The notes: a model not told the origin generated them from the sequence alone. A stretch of 64,000 nucleotides of DNA from Desulfurococcus amylolyticus Z-533 (GCF_000513855.1 NZ_KI911318.1:266087-330086), one strand, 5' to 3'. Shown: positions 24,261-33,224, numbered from the stretch's first letter. Translations and numbers: made by a program.

Positions 24261-24959
24261 CTACCCGGGAATAAATGCCGCCATGATGTAAATCATGAGT
24301 AAGATGAGTAGAAGTATATCCAGGATATTTACTTCGATATGCCTGTATATGGTTGAACCCCTCAAACCCTTCAACTCGGCGCTTATGCCTCCCCATACAG
24401 CTCGTTGATAGCTTATTGAGAGCAACGGCGTTATTATGGAGGATATACTGCCGGGAGATATGGGGACTCTTCCATACCCCCTTTGCTTACGCATGAATAA
24501 TATCTCATCCAGGTCCTGCTTTATCAATGGTAGGGATCTGAGGGCGTAGAATATCGGTAATACTATGTAATATGGGAGCCCGAGTTCCCTTGCTAACCCT
24601 CTAGCGATCTCGCTACTACTATGGGTTAATGCTAAGACGCCTCCCCCGCTAGCTATTAGTAGTAGTCTCAGTGCAACCACCATGAATTCCTCCAGTGCAT
24701 GTTTTCTAATAATTATTGGGCCGGTCTCCACAACAACCTTTCCTATGTTCGCGAAAAACAATGCGTTCACGAATACGCCGATTAACCCAATTGAGACCAA
24801 TAGGATTAGGTAGAGGACTCTCCTACCACCATATATGAGGCAGATAACGATGCTGATTACCGATGACATGATAAGCCATTTGGGGTTTCTAATTATGAAT
24901 GCCATGAGGGTTATTATTGTAGCGTAGATGAATGTTGAGTATACATGCGGCTTCATCAA
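24261..24959 (-). CDS. ecfT: ECF transporter transmembrane subunit EcfT
   Basis: Scaffold membrane protein of an energy-coupling-factor vitamin or metal importer. 232 residues with about five to six hydrophobic segments. The cytoplasmic coupling region shows SSEIARGLARELGLP and the later ISAELKGLRG, the family's short Ala-Arg-Gly type motifs that contact the ATPases. The start overlaps the end of the double ATPase gene by 4 bases (ATGA type). No S (substrate) component is encoded nearby, so the substrate is unknown and this is probably a group II, shared ECF module. Confidence 0.82.
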   Translation of the reverse strand: MMKPHVYSTFIYATIITLMAFIIRNPKWLIMSSVISIVICLIYGGRRVLYLILLVSIGLIGVFVNALFFANIGKVVVETGPIIIRKHALEEFMVVALRLLLIASGGGVLALTHSSSEIARGLARELGLPYYIVLPIFYALRSLPLIKQDLDEILFMRKQRGYGRVPISPGSISSIITPLLSISYQRAVWGGISAELKGLRGSTIYRHIEVNILDILLLILLMIYIMAAFIPG

Positions 24960-26359
24960 GGGGTAACACCTATTTCCCTATACATTGATTCGACAACGCG
25001 GCATTTCTCCTCCTCCACGACATAGTTATTCCTCATAACATACACTCTATCAGCTACATCAGCGAGGAGCCGTGGATCATGCGTGCTTATTATCATTGAG
25101 CGATTCCTCCTTAACTCGCTAATGGTTTTAACCAGGTTATTATACAGTGTGTAATCAAGCCCTGTAGTTGGCTCATCGAGGAGGAGGAGATCTTTACCAT
25201 ATGCATATGATATAAGCAGTGATAACCATCGTCTCTGGCCATGGCTCAGGCGGAGTGGATGCAGGTTTTTCACGCTTTGGAACCATGGAAACATGGAGAT
25301 GATGTTCTCAGTCATTAAACCTGTTCTACGTACCACATCCCTCACCTCCTTCTCAACACTACTATGAATAAACACGAGATCAGGGTTCTGTGGCTTATAG
25401 AACATTCTTATATTTCGTTTCACTATCTCTCCACCCAAAGGCTTGAGGAAACCTGCTAGTGTTTTAAGGAGAGTTGACTTGCCCGATCCATTGGGTCCAA
25501 CTAAAGCCACCACCTCTCCCCGCCTCACGTAGATGTTGATGTTCCTCACTAAGGGTTTACCGTACCCTATATCCAGTCCACGTGTCTCCAGGATTACTTC
25601 GCCAGCCAATGTGCCACCATTTTTACAGGGTGGCGGTTTCTCATAGTCTAATACATCTATCTCGTTGAGCGGTATTATTCTCTGCTTAATTAACAAATAG
25701 TTTTTATCGATGACATCTATGAAATAACCTTTCTTATGCTCGGTGAGGAGTATGGAACAGCCCTTATTCTTCCTCTCTATGATGAGTTTTCTAATGAAAT
25801 TTATTCCCTCAGGGTCCAGGCTGGCTGAGGGCTCATCAAGTAGTATTATCCCGGGGTCATGTACTATTGAAAGGGTTATTGCTAAGCGTTTCTTCTCACC
25901 TCCTGATAGATTCTCCACGTGTTCATTAGCCTTATCCAGTAACCCCATAGATTCTAGAATATTGGATGCTTTCCTGCGAGCCTCCTCATAGCTGTATCCC
26001 CGGGCCTCCAGCAGTGCCACTACTTCATCAAGCGGGGTGGGGTAGATGATTTGTCTCTCAGGATCCTGCATCAGGAAGCCAAGTTTCCCCGGTAAGCTAA
26101 TATAGTCATTGTAACTCAATGGGTTTAATCCACCTATGTCTACACGGCCTTCAACCACACCGTTAAAGAAGTGTTTGAGCACCCCGGTTATGCTGAGGAG
26201 GAATACTGTTTTACCAGAGCCGGAGGGCCCTGCGATTAAACCAGCCTCACCATTACTGATCTCAACCTTGCTCTCAACCAGTATCGGGTTGCTAGCATTG
26301 TATCCAGCCAACCTTATCTCTGCATATATATAGTTATCCATTAAACCTTCCCCATGCAC
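24956..26359 (-). CDS. ECF transporter double ATPase (EcfA1-EcfA2 fused)
   Basis: 467-residue protein with two full ABC ATPase domains, taking the place of separate EcfA1 and EcfA2. First domain: Walker A GPSGSGKTV (about 43), signature LSGGEKKRLAI, Walker B IILLDEPSASLDPEG. Second domain: Walker A GPNGSGKSTLL, a variant signature LSHGQRRWLSLL, and LLLLDEPTTGLDYT. Histidine H-loops are present in both (LLTEHKKG, ISTHDPRL). Variation in the second signature (SHGQ for SGGQ) is tolerated in ECF ATPases. First gene of the operon with ecfT. Energises vitamin or cofactor-precursor uptake. Confidence 0.87.
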   Translation of the reverse strand: MHGEGLMDNYIYAEIRLAGYNASNPILVESKVEISNGEAGLIAGPSGSGKTVFLLSITGVLKHFFNGVVEGRVDIGGLNPLSYNDYISLPGKLGFLMQDPERQIIYPTPLDEVVALLEARGYSYEEARRKASNILESMGLLDKANEHVENLSGGEKKRLAITLSIVHDPGIILLDEPSASLDPEGINFIRKLIIERKNKGCSILLTEHKKGYFIDVIDKNYLLIKQRIIPLNEIDVLDYEKPPPCKNGGTLAGEVILETRGLDIGYGKPLVRNINIYVRRGEVVALVGPNGSGKSTLLKTLAGFLKPLGGEIVKRNIRMFYKPQNPDLVFIHSSVEKEVRDVVRRTGLMTENIISMFPWFQSVKNLHPLRLSHGQRRWLSLLISYAYGKDLLLLDEPTTGLDYTLYNNLVKTISELRRNRSMIISTHDPRLLADVADRVYVMRNNYVVEEEKCRVVESMYREIGVTP

Positions 26360-26453
26360 AACAATAATAATTTAGCTACTTGATTTCATCTAGTTGCTTG
26401 CATTACCTATTCGAATATATTATATTCGATATTGATTAAGTTATTGATAACAT

Positions 26454-27701
26454 TTATGGGTTTCTCAACTGCTCTACGAACTCTATATACGAATCCATCT
26501 CCGGGCTATAGATGTATGTACGTATTACTTTATCCCCGGGTATTCTATACCCCCATAATGTCTTAATACATTCAGGATTGTTGTTACATGCAGTTGATAC
26601 ATCTTTCCCATCTTTTAGAGAGTGGGACAGGAGGTTCCTAACATTAGCTACTTCCTCATATACCTCCTTTCTTTGAATGCTGAAGGCCTCGAGTAATTGC
26701 ATGAATGCTATTAATGCATCATACCCTAGGCTGAACAACGGAGTTATAAAGTCTCCTCTGCTATTCAATGCTAAAACAGGCCTCTCTCTTCTAACAACTT
26801 CTATGAGCTTTTCTTCATTCTCAACTACTTTAACCTGGTAACCCTTATTAATCATGTATTCTACTATTCCCGGTAAGACATACGTGTCGACAACTACATT
26901 ACTGTTTACTGGATACCTGGTTAATATTGCTAGAAGCACCTCCTCAGGTAGCAGGAACCCTATATCCTTGATATAGACAGCCAGCGCGGATGCATCTATA
27001 TTGAATACCACGCCTAGATCAGACTTTAAAGCCCTCGTGGATGCCGCAATCTTACTCATCTCTTTTATATATGGATATGTTTCTATGTTTCCCCTACCAC
27101 TACTCATCAATGTGTGCTCGAGTTCTAGTAGTGAGAAGAGCCTTCCAAGTATCTCTCCTGATGCACCGTATCCGTGGCTTGCTACAATCTTTAATCCTGT
27201 GGCCGAGATCTCATCGGACTTGATGAAGCTGATCAATGCTGAGGTATATAGTTCATGCATGTACTCGGCATAGTTAACCCATCCGATTTCACCTACCCCT
27301 TGACCCTCGGTTTTACCCTGTGTTAGTGCTATTATGTCGATTATCTCTTTTCCAACTAATTCGTAACCTGGAGCCTTATAGAGTCTTATAGTTATGTAGC
27401 CGGGTTTCCTAGGATTTAAATGTATATTGAAACCCCCTTTCGCTCCAAATCTCTTCATGCTGAAGGAGATCTCGCCGCTTACAGCCTCGTGGAAATCCAT
27501 TATATCGCATCCAACACTCATTAGTCCAGCCGTTAAAGCCCTCTTAAACATCCTGGAGACAGGCCTGACATCTCTTCCACTTACAACCAGTGATCTCTTA
27601 CCGAGTAACGAGCCAAATACCGCTCCAAGCATGACAACATCATCTAGCTTGATATCGACTAGTGGTTCTCCTGTTATTCTTCCATCAACGTATTTAAGCA
27701 T
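26454..27701 (-). CDS. Phosphohexomutase-like protein with degenerate active site
   Basis: 415 residues with the three-domain layout of phosphomannomutase/phosphoglucomutase, but the catalytic phosphoserine loop (normally TASHNP) is replaced by FNIHLNPRKPG and the metal-binding DGDxDR loop is not apparent (VVFNIDASALAVYI at that position). It therefore probably does not transfer phosphate. It overlaps the sugar nucleotidyltransferase gene upstream by 8 bases. In many bacteria these two are fused as one NTP-transferase/hexomutase-like protein, so this looks like the split form, with a regulatory or structural role. Confidence 0.7.
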   Translation of the reverse strand: MLKYVDGRITGEPLVDIKLDDVVMLGAVFGSLLGKRSLVVSGRDVRPVSRMFKRALTAGLMSVGCDIMDFHEAVSGEISFSMKRFGAKGGFNIHLNPRKPGYITIRLYKAPGYELVGKEIIDIIALTQGKTEGQGVGEIGWVNYAEYMHELYTSALISFIKSDEISATGLKIVASHGYGASGEILGRLFSLLELEHTLMSSGRGNIETYPYIKEMSKIAASTRALKSDLGVVFNIDASALAVYIKDIGFLLPEEVLLAILTRYPVNSNVVVDTYVLPGIVEYMINKGYQVKVVENEEKLIEVVRRERPVLALNSRGDFITPLFSLGYDALIAFMQLLEAFSIQRKEVYEEVANVRNLLSHSLKDGKDVSTACNNNPECIKTLWGYRIPGDKVIRTYIYSPEMDSYIEFVEQLRNP

Positions 27702-28821
27702 AAGGCGGCGTCACCTCTACTGGCTCTATGTTTTTCTTAGAAATATCCCCTCTTACATGGTTGCCCGTGCCGATCACTGAGGCCATCATTCTCGTGTTTT
27801 CGGCTACCTCTACATTGTTCATTATTATTGTATCATATATTTTCGACCCCCTTCTAATTATAGTGTTATGCCATATGATGCTTTCCCGTATAATAGATCC
27901 GTGTTCCACTTTTACGTTATCCTCTAGTATGACGTAGGGTCCGATGACCGTATCATCCTCTATAACGACATTCCTACCTATATAGACTGGAGGATGTACC
28001 TCACCCTTCACCAGGGAGGATTCATGCATATAGATGCCGGGCGAGATCTTTGGTGCTCCCGGTTCAAAACCAGCTATTTCACCATCGAGGAGATCCCATG
28101 CCACGTTCCTATATGTTTCCAGTCTACCAACATCGTTCCAGTACACATTATGCTTCAAAATATAGCCTTTAACCTTGTATCCATTTTCAATCAAATAGGG
28201 GAAGACATGCCTCCCAAAATCCAGTAGACCAGGGTTCTTCTCGAGGATCTCAAGTATGTGTTGGCTGAGCACGTATATCCCGGTGTTGATGAGGTTCTCG
28301 TAGGCCGATAAACTCTTCCTCCTGTAATATGCTATATTCAGCAAGTATACCTCTATGGATAGAGGTTTCTCAATAAATAACTGTATATCCCCCTGCTCGT
28401 TCAAATAGACTATGCCGTATGGTAGTGGGTTTTCAACCTGTTTAAGCGCTATGGTTGCAACAGCGTTTGAAGACTCATGTGATTCATAGATCTCTCTATA
28501 AACAATATTACATAATGTATCACCCATTGTAACTATAAAGGATTCTTCAAGGATGCCGTCGAGTAATCTTATAGCGTCAGCTGTATCCTTCGAATCAAGC
28601 AGCATGGCTCTAACATATGAGTGATCCTTAAAGTATGCCAATATCTGGTCACCAAGGTAGCGGGCCACAATGATTATATCTTTAACGCCGTGTTTACGTA
28701 GCCATTCTGTAATGTATTCTAATATAGGCTTGCCTGCTAGAGGTATCATGGGTTTAGGAGTGATCTTGGTTAAGGGGTAAAGTCTTGTCCCAAGTCCTCC
28801 AGCAAGCACCACTGCTTTCAC
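27694..28821 (-). CDS. Sugar-1-phosphate nucleotidyltransferase with left-handed beta-helix
   Basis: 375-residue enzyme that forms NDP-sugars from sugar-1-phosphates, probably GDP-mannose or dTDP/UDP-glucose. N-terminal nucleotidyltransferase domain opens with VVLAGGLGTRLYPLT and the KPMIPLAGKPILEY motif. Metal-binding Asp lies in TMGDTLCN, and the sugar loop is LLDFGRHVFP with WNDVGRLETY. From about residue 245 hexapeptide repeats (IGRNVVIED, IGPYVILEDN) form a left-handed beta-helix. GTG start overlaps a 27-codon frame by GTGA. Followed by a degenerate hexomutase gene, presumably its partner. Confidence 0.85.
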   Translation of the reverse strand: MKAVVLAGGLGTRLYPLTKITPKPMIPLAGKPILEYITEWLRKHGVKDIIIVARYLGDQILAYFKDHSYVRAMLLDSKDTADAIRLLDGILEESFIVTMGDTLCNIVYREIYESHESSNAVATIALKQVENPLPYGIVYLNEQGDIQLFIEKPLSIEVYLLNIAYYRRKSLSAYENLINTGIYVLSQHILEILEKNPGLLDFGRHVFPYLIENGYKVKGYILKHNVYWNDVGRLETYRNVAWDLLDGEIAGFEPGAPKISPGIYMHESSLVKGEVHPPVYIGRNVVIEDDTVIGPYVILEDNVKVEHGSIIRESIIWHNTIIRRGSKIYDTIIMNNVEVAENTRMMASVIGTGNHVRGDISKKNIEPVEVTPPYA

Positions 28822-28901
28822 TCATACCACCTAGAAAGGACTGAAGCAAACAGGGACATCTCCCTGAACCTACCGCATATCTTCTGAAACCGGTAAAACA
28901 T
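28818..28901 (-). CDS. 27-residue coupled small ORF upstream of the nucleotidyltransferase
   Basis: ATG at 28899-28901 is preceded at 6 bases by a very strong ribosome-binding site, GGAGGT (28908-28913). The frame encodes 27 residues, beginning MFYRFQKICGRF and ending SRWYE, basic and aromatic-rich. Its TGA overlaps the GTG of the nucleotidyltransferase as GTGA. The downstream gene has no comparable ribosome-binding site, so translation probably depends on ribosomes arriving from this frame. It may be a genuine microprotein, a leader peptide, or just a coupling device. I know no homologue. Confidence 0.45.
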   Translation of the reverse strand: MFYRFQKICGRFREMSLFASVLSRWYE

Positions 28902-28987
28902 TATCAGACCTCCTTTTCTAGTAAGATAAGATTACATCGAATATTTAAAACTTCTAGAGATAGTTAATAAAGGGATCGGGTGGGCCC

Positions 28988-29581
28988 ATGAGAGCCGTTG
29001 CAAACCTATTGATAGTCTTCATACTGGGGATGATTATCGGGGCGTCTATAGGTGTGTATGTTTATTCAAGGTATTTCCAAACCGGTGGAAGTGGTTTGAT
29101 GGTAAATAATACTTGTTCACTCAATCTATTATTGGATAGAGAGTACTATGACGCAGTATTGAGGACCCTGGGCGGCGCTAATAGAAGTGTATACATAATG
29201 ATGTATGTCGTGAAATATGATCCAAATGAGAGGGGCGATCCTGTAAACATTCTACTGGAAACGCTGGAGAAGTTAAAGAATAGAGGCGTAGATGTGAAAA
29301 TAGTTGTGGATGATGAAACCTATAAATCATATAAAGATACAACGATTCGTTATCTTCTATCAAATAATATACCTGTAAGGCTAGATGAGTCTTCAGCTAT
29401 AACAACTCATACTAAAATGGTGATTATCGATAATTCCACAGTAATACTTGGTAGCCATAACTGGACTGAGTCGGCTTTAATGAATAACCATGAGGCGTCA
29501 ATAGAGACTAATTGTACAAGTATAGTTTCTAAGGCCCTCTCATATTTTGATAATATATGGGCTGGTTCTAGAAGTATTTAG
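28988..29581 (+). CDS. Secreted or anchored phospholipase D-family nuclease
   Basis: 197-residue protein with an N-terminal hydrophobic segment (about residues 5-25) that anchors or exports it. One PLD active-site motif: HTKMVIIDNSTVILGSHNW (His-x-Lys, then Asp, then Gly-Ser-x-Asn), typical of the small Nuc-type endonucleases that dimerise to complete the site. A preceding VDVKIVVDDETYKSY segment fits the family. ATG at 28988 follows GGTGGG. The likely role is nucleic-acid degradation at the cell exterior, or cleavage of phosphodiesters in lipids. Single-domain length is normal. Confidence 0.8.
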   Translation: MRAVANLLIVFILGMIIGASIGVYVYSRYFQTGGSGLMVNNTCSLNLLLDREYYDAVLRTLGGANRSVYIMMYVVKYDPNERGDPVNILLETLEKLKNRGVDVKIVVDDETYKSYKDTTIRYLLSNNIPVRLDESSAITTHTKMVIIDNSTVILGSHNWTESALMNNHEASIETNCTSIVSKALSYFDNIWAGSRSI

Positions 29582-29636
29582 TGACAAAGATAAGATAAAT
29601 TTAATAATTATGGTAAGGTATTTGTTAGAAGAAAGT

Positions 29637-31166
29637 ATGGTGATAGTCTTGAAAACCATGATTAAGCTTACCATCTATATAGCTGTAATATTTTTTTTGT
29701 CATATCTGTTTGTGAGCATGGTACATTTAACTGGGCCTCTCGGGAGTAAAATAACCGAGGTTGTAACAGAATATAGGGGTGCTCCAGTAAACTTAGATAG
29801 TGAATACGCTGACCTTTCACAAGCTATTACGTTAACAATATTCTTTACTGTGATAGTGGTGACGATCATAAAGATGGAGTGGCGTGTAGCAGCCGCTATT
29901 TCGGGCATAGGTATACTGGTGATGAGTGCTATTGTGCCGCCTCAGGACCTGGTGGTTAAAGCTATTGACTGGAGGCTACTATTATTTCTCATAGGCTCAA
30001 TGACGTTGGCAGGTGTACTCAGGGAGACAGGGGTTTTCAATAGGCTCGCGATTTTACTGTTGAGTAAGAGTGAGTCATCGCTTGGATTACTTATGCTTCT
30101 CGGTATTTTCTCAGCTGTATTAAGCATGGTTCTCGACGAGGTGTCAAGCATCATCTATGCTGTCATGGTTGTTCTAGAGCTTAAGAGGGTAATGAGGATA
30201 GATTTAAAGCCGTTAATAATATTCGCCGTGCTCGCTACAAACACTGGCAGCATAGCACTACCGGTGGGTAACCCTATAGGTGTATACATCGCATTTACAG
30301 CAAATGTAGCGGTCAGCGAGTTCATAGTAAAATGCCTTACGTTATCACTGCTGGAGCTTATGGTTCTAGTACTACTTTTCAAGCTAGTGTTGAGGGATTA
30401 TACAAAGGCGCTCGACCAGGAACTGAAACAATCTAAGGAATTAATAAGCAAGTTAAGTCTTGCTAGAACAATCGATGTTTCCAGAATCGGGGTCAAGCGT
30501 TTTAAGACAGGCGTCTTTATACTAATATTCTTCGTTGCCCTGGTAGTCTCAAGCGAGCATCTTGCCAATTTAATGAGCATACTTACGGGTGTCAGCATTG
30601 ACCCACATGCATTACTGGCTTTCATCCCGTTCTTCTCTATAGCAATGGCGATATTCATAACTGATCCGTCCAGCATAAACAAGTTGATTGAGTCGGCTGT
30701 AGAGTGGCCGACGATGCTGTTCTTCATCGCCTTATTCATTCTATCATACTCGCTTAGCTATACTGGTGCTATAGCGAAGATAGCATACGTTATCGCGTCG
30801 GTCTCGAGTCTAAGCGGCTTTGAGGGTAACGCCATTACTGCAAATATATTGTTAATAAGCTCCGCAGTGTTAAGTAGTGTACTAGATAATCTCTCTGTGA
30901 TAGTGACATTAATGCAACCTGTTAAAGTACTCGTCCAGCTGGGTTTAAGTAGGGTATCGTACTTCTCCCTGCTCTATGGTGGAGTGTTTGGAGGCAACTA
31001 TACGCCGATAGGTTCTACAGCTAACATAGTTGCTGTCTCTATGGCTGAGAGAGAAAAAATGGGGATTTCATGGAGTGAATGGCTTAAGATAGCTCTTATA
31101 TCAACAACGATACAAATAATTATTGCTGTAGTATGGAGTGACCTATGGTTACTAATAGAATATTAG
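29637..31166 (+). CDS. ArsB/NhaD/SLC13-type ion permease
   Basis: Polytopic transporter of the ion-transporter superfamily (citrate, arsenite, sodium/proton). About eleven hydrophobic segments. The two inverted repeats show LPVGNPIGVYIAFTAN in the first half, and SSVLDNLSVIVTLMQP with YTPIGSTANIVAVS in the second, the substrate/Na site signatures. The longest frame begins at 29547 inside the PLD gene, but a TATA-like GATAAATTTA at about 29593-29602 places transcription near 29625-29630, so ATG 29637 (MVIVLKTMIK) is the likely start; 29610 is possible. The substrate cannot be told. Confidence 0.78.
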   Translation: MVIVLKTMIKLTIYIAVIFFLSYLFVSMVHLTGPLGSKITEVVTEYRGAPVNLDSEYADLSQAITLTIFFTVIVVTIIKMEWRVAAAISGIGILVMSAIVPPQDLVVKAIDWRLLLFLIGSMTLAGVLRETGVFNRLAILLLSKSESSLGLLMLLGIFSAVLSMVLDEVSSIIYAVMVVLELKRVMRIDLKPLIIFAVLATNTGSIALPVGNPIGVYIAFTANVAVSEFIVKCLTLSLLELMVLVLLFKLVLRDYTKALDQELKQSKELISKLSLARTIDVSRIGVKRFKTGVFILIFFVALVVSSEHLANLMSILTGVSIDPHALLAFIPFFSIAMAIFITDPSSINKLIESAVEWPTMLFFIALFILSYSLSYTGAIAKIAYVIASVSSLSGFEGNAITANILLISSAVLSSVLDNLSVIVTLMQPVKVLVQLGLSRVSYFSLLYGGVFGGNYTPIGSTANIVAVSMAEREKMGISWSEWLKIALISTTIQIIIAVVWSDLWLLIEY

Positions 31167-31185
31167 GCATCACCTGGTTTATGCT

Positions 31186-31776
31186 TTACCGTGTATCTTT
31201 TCCCCTAATATAGAGGTCCTCGTTTATAAATGGTATTAAAGCCATTAATGTAGCCATATAGCTTAGATCAGAGCGGGTGACAACGTTCTTCGTTAACACA
31301 CCTATAAAGCCTCCCCTATCTCCAATGTTCTCGGTGCCATAGTATTCGTTCACTACATCTTCCAGCTCCTTCCTACTGCCATCAAGTATTTTCTCAGCGA
31401 ATAACCTGGGTATCTTAAACGCTGGAGAGAATCCTAGCGAACCCACACCATCCCATCTCTGAATCCATGCTGTTTCCAAGTCATAATATTCTCCATTGAT
31501 TAGTACCCATCCAGCTTCGATGCCGACACCGTAGCTACAATCCCTGAGCTTATCCATGGCATGGAGAGCCCTTCTCCTAGCCCCATCTATAACGTTTTCC
31601 AGGCCTATTGGTTGTGGTGCAAGATTGATTGATGGATTAATATACTTAACTTCAACCTCGTTGAAGAACCTCTTAAATGCATTGGTTACCCCCCTGATTT
31701 TAGCTGGGTTCCGTGTGCCAATACAAATAACAACCCTATTTTCACCGACATAGCTTCTTATGGTTTCAACGCTCAT
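31186..31776 (-). CDS. Inosine/xanthosine triphosphatase, DUF84 family (native copy)
   Basis: 196-residue house-cleaning nucleotidase hydrolysing ITP/XTP. Typical opening strand VVICIGTRNPAKIRGV, then LAPQPIGLENVIDGARRRA, YGVGIEAGW and TENIGDRGGFIGVLT. The N-terminal 14 residues (MSVETIRSYVGENR) are an extension. Base composition is native, in contrast with the homologue at 19422-19967. Convergent with the permease gene, 19 bases apart. A single-gene unit with its own upstream region of 374 bp. Confidence 0.87.
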   Translation of the reverse strand: MSVETIRSYVGENRVVICIGTRNPAKIRGVTNAFKRFFNEVEVKYINPSINLAPQPIGLENVIDGARRRALHAMDKLRDCSYGVGIEAGWVLINGEYYDLETAWIQRWDGVGSLGFSPAFKIPRLFAEKILDGSRKELEDVVNEYYGTENIGDRGGFIGVLTKNVVTRSDLSYMATLMALIPFINEDLYIRGKDTR

Positions 31777-32150
31777 AGCTGTTCACACTGAGGCTCGGTA
31801 TTGATTCATGCAGCGAACATAATATTAATGTATATTAATGTTCCCAGCCAACTATTTAACCGAGTAATCCAGGCCATCCTTATAACTCTTCATCAGGTCC
31901 AGGACTAGTCATCATGGCTATGCTTAGGTCTGTACCATACCACCTTCTTACCCCTAGATGTGCATAATCTCATTAATTCATTTTTATTCGTAACCTTCAG
32001 GGATAAGCGGGAACAAGCTACTTAGAGAGACAAGGTGTGGAACCCTGGCACTGTTATCTATCCCACTGGTTGTGGGCTCTCATGATTAAAATTTATTAAT
32101 TCAACCAGATAATACTTATGGATCAATAAATCTAGGTAAGTGAGAGTGGT
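31777..32150. other. 374-bp gap without a supported gene
   Basis: Lies between two divergent genes. It contains a tandem repeat ATATTAATGT twice in succession near 31822-31841, likely part of the promoter for the DUF84 gene. An AT-rich AAATTTATTAATTCAA stretch at about 32089-32104 is placed for the carbamoyltransferase. A 22-codon reverse frame near 31912-31980 has protein-like composition but no ribosome-binding site. I see no tRNA or other structured RNA. Confidence 0.3.
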
Positions 32151-33224
32151 ATGGGAAGACATAAACCCTGGTTCGTTGGATATCTAAAAGGCAAGGATTG
32201 GCTCTCTAACTATGACTATGATATAGACACGATATTCAAGGTTCTACAGGCCGCGAAAGAGTTGAAACAGATGTATCATAGTGGTGTTAGAAAAGTAAAT
32301 TGGCTCGAAGGGAAGATGCTGTACCTGATATTCTATAATAAAAGCCTGAGGACGAGGAATAGCTTCCAGACTGGTGTGTATCAGCTGGGCGGGCAGGCTA
32401 CCTATATTAGTCCTGACCAGGTTTATGCCCCCACACTACCTGAAGACATGGTACCATATCAGACGGAGGCTATAAGTGATGTAGCGAGGGTTCTAAGCAG
32501 GTATGGGGACGGCATAGCTATAAGAATATATGGTGATGCCGCTAAATGGGTAATCGGGCGTGGACATAGAATAATAAGGGAATTCGCTAAGTGGGCTGAT
32601 ATTCCAGTGTTAAACATGGAGGATGACGTGTGGCATCCATTCCAGTCGCTAGCTGATGCACAGGCAGCCCTTGAAGCACTAGGTTGGCCCAGGGATCTTA
32701 GAGGCAAAAAAGTCGTCGTGAGCTACGCATATAGCGGTGGGCTGAAACCATTGGCTGTACCACAGGATGTGGCAAGCATGTTCGCACTGCTTGGTGCAGA
32801 CGTGTATGTGGCCCACCCACCAGGCTTCGAGTTAATGGATGAAGCAATGCAGATAGCTAAGAAATATGCCGAGCACTGGGGAAGCGAGTTCAAGATCGTC
32901 CACGACATGGATGAAGCATTCGAAGGTGCGACAATAGTCTACCCGAAGGCCTGGAGCCCTAAAGGCTTCTTCCCACCATACAATAATGTTGTAGATAAGG
33001 ATGGGGCTAAGGCATACCAGGATAAATTCAAGAACTGGATTGTAACCATGGAGAGGCTTGAGAAGGCTGGTAAGCCATACTACATGCATTGTGGACCAGC
33101 TGATAGAGGACAGGAGGTAACAGACGAAGTTCTAGACAGCTATGAGAAGAGTCTGTACTTCGAGGAAGCAGAAAACAGGCTCCACGTCCAGAAGGCAGTT
33201 ATGTCGATGGTTATGGGAGAATAG
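32151..33224 (+). CDS. N-acetylornithine/knotted-type carbamoyltransferase family protein
   Basis: 357-residue transcarbamylase distinct from the ArgF at 54.5 kb. The carbamoyl-phosphate loop is FYNKSLRTRNSF (SLRTR where OTCase has STRTR), the HPxQ motif is WHPFQSLAD, and the ornithine-binding motif is HCGPADRGQEV in place of HCLPA. The overall pattern (FQTGVYQLGGQA, LRGKKVVVSYAYSG, EEAENRLHVQKAVM) is closer to acetyl- or succinyl-ornithine carbamoyltransferases and YgeW-like proteins, which have a knotted C-domain. The acceptor substrate is unknown. ATG 32151 follows AAGTGAGAG. Its TAG forms the first base of a repeated element. Confidence 0.78.
   Translation: MGRHKPWFVGYLKGKDWLSNYDYDIDTIFKVLQAAKELKQMYHSGVRKVNWLEGKMLYLIFYNKSLRTRNSFQTGVYQLGGQATYISPDQVYAPTLPEDMVPYQTEAISDVARVLSRYGDGIAIRIYGDAAKWVIGRGHRIIREFAKWADIPVLNMEDDVWHPFQSLADAQAALEALGWPRDLRGKKVVVSYAYSGGLKPLAVPQDVASMFALLGADVYVAHPPGFELMDEAMQIAKKYAEHWGSEFKIVHDMDEAFEGATIVYPKAWSPKGFFPPYNNVVDKDGAKAYQDKFKNWIVTMERLEKAGKPYYMHCGPADRGQEVTDEVLDSYEKSLYFEEAENRLHVQKAVMSMVMGE

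Noticed and set aside
31912-31980. 22-codon minus-strand frame with protein-like composition (MRLCTSRGKK start)
   Set aside because: No ribosome-binding site and very short; kept only as a note in the gap description.
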